A DNA stretch of 9,759 nt from assembly GCA_937901525.1 (NCBI GenBank), contig CALDHX010000037.1, forward strand, positions 1 through 9,759, given 5' to 3'. Under the pieces are notes generated by a model, which searched no databases, was not told where the DNA came from, and saw only the letters and a list, made by a program, of their open reading frames with translations. The position numbers were made by a program, and so were the translations under genes. This document shows positions 7,801 to 9,759 of the stretch, piece after piece. This stretch comes from an uncultured Bacteroidales bacterium (GTDB lineage Bacteria > Bacteroidota > Bacteroidia > Bacteroidales > P3). Position 1 is the stretch's first letter, and each line of letters begins with the position of its first letter.

Positions 7801-9759
7801 CAAAGCAGAAGGAGAAGAAAACTATACAACTCTAACAGTAACTGATCAATTAGCAGAATTATCAGGTTTAACACAAGCAACAAACTATACACTATACGTA
7901 CAAACAGATTGTGGAACAAGCGACAACTTATCACAAACAATACCTATAACTTTTTCAACAAAAGCTGTGCCAATAACAACATTCCCATACTATCAAGATT
8001 TTGAAGACTTAGTAGCCTTACCATTCAATGCAGAATATAAAGTCATAGGAAACAATAAATGGGTAGTAGGTCATGCAACAGGTGTATTATCAGAAACAAA
8101 TAACTATGGGGAATCAAACTCTTTATACATATCAAACACAAACGGACAAACACACAATTACGATCAGTATTCAATAACAGATGCCTATGTAATAGTACCA
8201 ATAAACTTTGGCTCAGATGCAGAATATACAATATCATTTGACTACAAAGTAATCGGTGAATCTACTTATGATTATTTATCAGTAGTAATAGCAGACACAA
8301 ATACCATATTAACAACAGGAATTCCTAATGGAACACCAATCCTTAATTTAGCAAACGGGATAGATACTTGGACAAGTTTCACCTACTCTTCACCATTGCT
8401 ATCCAATACTACAAAGAACTTAATTTTCTATTGGACAAACGATAGCGAAGGAAGCTATGGAATCCCTGCGGCAATAGATAATCTATCGATAACAAGCTCA
8501 AACTGCGTTTCACCAACAGCATTTGAAACAACTTCAACAACTTCAACCCAAGCAACCTTTACTTGGCAGGACCAAGTAAACACCTCATGGATATTATACT
8601 ATAAAGCAGAAGGCGAAACAGAATACTCCAATGTATTAATCTCAACAAATCCTTACACCCTTACCGACTTAGAACCAGCAACAACCTACACAGCTTATCT
8701 TGTATCGAACTGTGAAGGAGTAGAATCGGCAACAACACCAATAATAACCTTCTCAACCAATTGCCTTCCAGTAACAGAATTTCCATTTACAGAAGGATTT
8801 GAATCACAATACCTATCAATTTGTTGGTCAAAAGAAGTAGTTTCAGGTTCAATGGAATGGACAATATCTCATGCCTACAATATGGATTGGGATCACGATC
8901 CAATACCACCAGTAGAAGGGGAACAATTTGTGTTTTATGAAGGATACTCCGGAAGTGCATCACGATTAATCTCACCAGTAATGGATATAACCACATTAGA
9001 ACACCCATCTCTAAAATTCTCTCATATTGCAGTCGCTTGGATGTTAGATATTGACGAATTGAAAGTGCAATACAGAACAAGTCCAAACGAACAATGGGTA
9101 GATTTACTACAATACACAACAGAATTCTCAGAATGGACAGAAGATTCAATAGCATTACCAAATCCATCACAAACCTATCAAATCGCATTCCTTGCAACAT
9201 CTCATTACGGATATGGAGTAGGAGTAGATGCCGTTACTGTTTATGATGCAGAAAACGAAATAATTTCAGAACCAGAAGTAACCTTGGGCGAAGTTAATAC
9301 GTTAAACGCAACAGAAGTAGGAAACACATCGGCAACCTTGAACGGAACCTTGGTAAGTACAGGAAACACAGAAAACTTCACAGTAGGATTTACCTTAGCT
9401 ACCACAGTTTCTGACCTATTAGAAGAAAATTCAAATGTTCAAAACATCACAGCAACATTAAATGACAACACATTCAGTCAAGCAGTAACAGACTTAGAAG
9501 GAGGACAAACATACTTCTATCTTGCATACATCACAAACGAAGTAGGCATAGCATACGGAACAATAAAAACCTTTACATTGTCAAGCTTGGCAGATGAATT
9601 AGCAAATGAATTACAAGTAAATCTATATCCAAACCCTGCACAAGACGATGCAACAATGGAAATCGTAGGATTAGACCAAGACGCTAAGATAGTAATCAGC
9701 GACCTACAAGGAAGAATCCTAAGCCAAGAAGCAATAAGTGCAGGTACAACACGCTACAC
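4856..9759 (+). CDS. Giant secreted FN3/jelly-roll protein, T9SS type A sorted (3' end cut)
   Basis: One open frame without a stop runs to the window edge (over 1,634 codons; residues numbered from 4856). An N-terminal signal peptide (MKKQLLALVLSIFAMTNVLS) is probably cleaved before Q24. Jelly-roll domains resembling the choice-of-anchor J/cleaved-adhesin family lie at about 24-168, 259-417, 511-685, 773-945, 1041-1216 and 1304-1470. Most end in a [IL]D[ND]-type strand, such as AIDNIRI or NLDDFTV. Fibronectin type III domains lie at about 169-257, 418-510, 686-771, 946-1040 and 1217-1302, each opening with a Cys (CPKP, CPAP, CIRP, CPSP, CVSP). An FN3-like domain follows at about 1473-1577, then a truncated type A sorting domain (LYPNP at 1590-1594). 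Such proteins are secreted through the T9SS and usually anchored to the surface. No protease or glycosidase domain is visible, so adhesion or matrix binding is inferred. ATG at 4865 (MKKQ...) is an equally good start. Confidence 0.9.
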   Translation, partial: MLSMKKQLLALVLSIFAMTNVLSQPIREGFEGSFPPEDWIVEGTWITSNYRYHEGETSAYVTDGAVGGRLIMPVFSATDATILSFYMGVIYPGYANLTTLTIEVATSLEQATWQTVATINYPTQQYEFEYREVSLAEYAGQDIYVCFHVVNNNGAGTLIDEVFLGSITCPKPTALTATPTISSANITWTGSDNANSYELQIISADQTWEEAETISVAGLSYQATGLQPATMYYVRVRSVCGNDDISNWTERLLFTTLCLEELTLPYMEEFAHLNCWTLMQTVDNWDGIYPRITEGFMDNSDDNNVLLSTVGNTIIANNLPIRFDYLETEIRIKTRAFFDIAPTLLVGYVTSLTDTTTFVPLNTLTITNQIGWSEYALNTTSWNLIEGTDYYLAIKCVLQNEWDNVYIDNIYINTIPECPAPERGSVTVVANGDNAVVSWIDNNEEHEAWIVYYKPLSAEEWLTSEASEQTHTLTGLTPETTYQVYVMTDCGTENNTEQTYTVQFTTTGIPITLPYFQNFEDTTAVSEISFWNSDGFNKWAIGNATGYIPQGSSETTGGAMYISNDNGQTYGYINTIWDISVAGILVYFTPGYEYELSFDYKVGGEEDGDNLKLFVLEPGFPLDEYWNGQMLSSELYGVYNWARFNYEIPESWIGTTKQILFYWHNDYSGGTQPAAIDNIRISQSTCIRPGNITLDQVTQNTATISWEAEADSYTIKYRKVGSNEEFMEETTSLTYTTLTNLQPASIYEYTIQSICGEESSPLTEVATFSTSCGTIEGLWFEDFESVLYDELLANNKFACWEVLNSTTESFMGTYPRIDWDGSYDAAHSGLVSLEFNGNGLLALPQFAADLNTLQLTFYANTTASFESQAGLFEVGYITNLQDTSSFVPIATVAPVGYDRSESVMVGPFQYGDIEETEGRIALRYTSTNQAISWNLDDFTVEPIPTCPSPIPTSVTATNITTESAIITWIDPDIEHTQWIVYYKAEGEENYTTLTVTDQLAELSGLTQATNYTLYVQTDCGTSDNLSQTIPITFSTKAVPITTFPYYQDFEDLVALPFNAEYKVIGNNKWVVGHATGVLSETNNYGESNSLYISNTNGQTHNYDQYSITDAYVIVPINFGSDAEYTISFDYKVIGESTYDYLSVVIADTNTILTTGIPNGTPILNLANGIDTWTSFTYSSPLLSNTTKNLIFYWTNDSEGSYGIPAAIDNLSITSSNCVSPTAFETTSTTSTQATFTWQDQVNTSWILYYKAEGETEYSNVLISTNPYTLTDLEPATTYTAYLVSNCEGVESATTPIITFSTNCLPVTEFPFTEGFESQYLSICWSKEVVSGSMEWTISHAYNMDWDHDPIPPVEGEQFVFYEGYSGSASRLISPVMDITTLEHPSLKFSHIAVAWMLDIDELKVQYRTSPNEQWVDLLQYTTEFSEWTEDSIALPNPSQTYQIAFLATSHYGYGVGVDAVTVYDAENEIISEPEVTLGEVNTLNATEVGNTSATLNGTLVSTGNTENFTVGFTLATTVSDLLEENSNVQNITATLNDNTFSQAVTDLEGGQTYFYLAYITNEVGIAYGTIKTFTLSSLADELANELQVNLYPNPAQDDATMEIVGLDQDAKIVISDLQGRILSQEAISAGTTRY
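4865..4924 (+). other. Signal peptide of the adhesin
   Basis: The sequence from the second in-frame ATG has a two-lysine n-region, a hydrophobic core (LLALVLSIFAM) and a polar end NVLS before Q-P. This is a typical Sec signal peptidase I substrate, predicted to be cut between S23 and Q24 counting from 4856. No lipobox cysteine is present. Export to the periplasm by Sec is the required first step before T9SS translocation. Confidence 0.85.
5630..7171 (+). repeat. Adhesin super-repeat, copy 1
   Basis: Residues 259-772 form a four-domain block: jelly-roll type B, FN3, jelly-roll type C, FN3. It is paralogous to the following block. Paired motifs include CW...YPRI, GYVTSLTDTTTFVP, WIVYYK, TDCGT, LPYFQNFED, NKWAIGNATG, ELSFDYKV and ILFYWHND. 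Some DNA identity remains: ACAGATTGTGGAACA at 6317-6331 and an 18-base stretch at 6200-6217 both recur 1,587 bases later. Confidence 0.8.
7172..8764 (+). repeat. Adhesin super-repeat, copy 2
   Basis: Residues 773-1303 repeat the block order of copy 1. Counterpart motifs are CW...YPRI, GYITNLQDTSSFVP, WIVYYK, TDCGT, FPYYQDFED, NKWVVGHATG, TISFDYKV and LIFYWTND. Spacing between equivalent residues is about 514-531. DNA matches are at 7904-7918 (15 of 15) and 7787-7804 (17 of 18). The length and order argue for duplication of the whole four-domain block rather than of single domains. Confidence 0.8.
9590..9759 (+). other. T9SS type A C-terminal sorting domain (truncated)
   Basis: From about residue 1579 the protein reads ADELANELQVNLYPNPAQDD, then a strand pattern with KIVISDLQGRIL. 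This matches the type A sorting domain (Por secretion tail): a [LY]YPNP opening, a D/E-rich turn, then xVxIxDxxGxxL. The usual closing part, a GxYxxxV strand and a final lysine-rich strand of about 25-30 residues, lies beyond the window edge. The domain directs passage through the outer-membrane T9SS translocon and is normally removed by the sortase PorU. Confidence 0.9.

Noticed and set aside
6090..9200. Many minus-strand open frames rich in Leu and Ile, and one 83-codon plus-strand frame at 6324-6575
   Set aside because: The adhesin frame runs unbroken through them. The heavy use of ACA, GCA, CAA and GAA codons leaves few stops in the antisense frames, so these frames are a composition artefact.

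Overview
The window looks like chromosomal DNA from an AT-rich member of the Bacteroidota, probably a Bacteroidales-type lineage. Three things point there: promoters matching the Bacteroidota consensus (TTTG, 19 bases, TAnnTTTG), start codons without a clear Shine-Dalgarno sequence, and a large secreted protein ending in a type IX secretion (T9SS) type A sorting signal. I cannot name a genus from the sequence.

Layout. Positions 11-2592 (minus strand) hold a two-gene operon: an orphan membrane histidine kinase, then hemW, a radical-SAM heme chaperone. The kinase stop and hemW start overlap as TAATG. Positions 2593-2708 are a divergent promoter region. Positions 2709-4610 (plus strand) hold dapA (4-hydroxy-tetrahydrodipicolinate synthase) and, 6 bases later, a class II fructose-bisphosphate aldolase. 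A strong intrinsic terminator (4656-4691) closes this operon. Positions 4692-4855 carry no gene but contain an array of 21-base T-rich repeats and a consensus promoter. From 4856 to the window edge runs one uninterrupted reading frame of more than 1,634 codons. It encodes a secreted multidomain protein that alternates jelly-roll (choice-of-anchor J / cleaved-adhesin-like) domains with fibronectin type III domains and ends in a T9SS sorting domain cut by the window edge.

How the genes relate. The four left-hand genes are housekeeping or regulatory: heme handling, signal sensing, lysine/diaminopimelate synthesis and glycolysis/gluconeogenesis. The right half is a surface or secreted protein set apart by its own terminator and promoter. 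The dapA and adhesin promoters share almost the same 15 bases across the -7 element and the start of the transcript. I see no RNA genes, CRISPR arrays, insertion sequences or phage genes. No clearly new multi-gene system is visible. The most noteworthy items are the modular architecture of the giant protein, the helically phased T-tract array upstream of its promoter, and the duplicated motif in the sensor domain of the orphan kinase.
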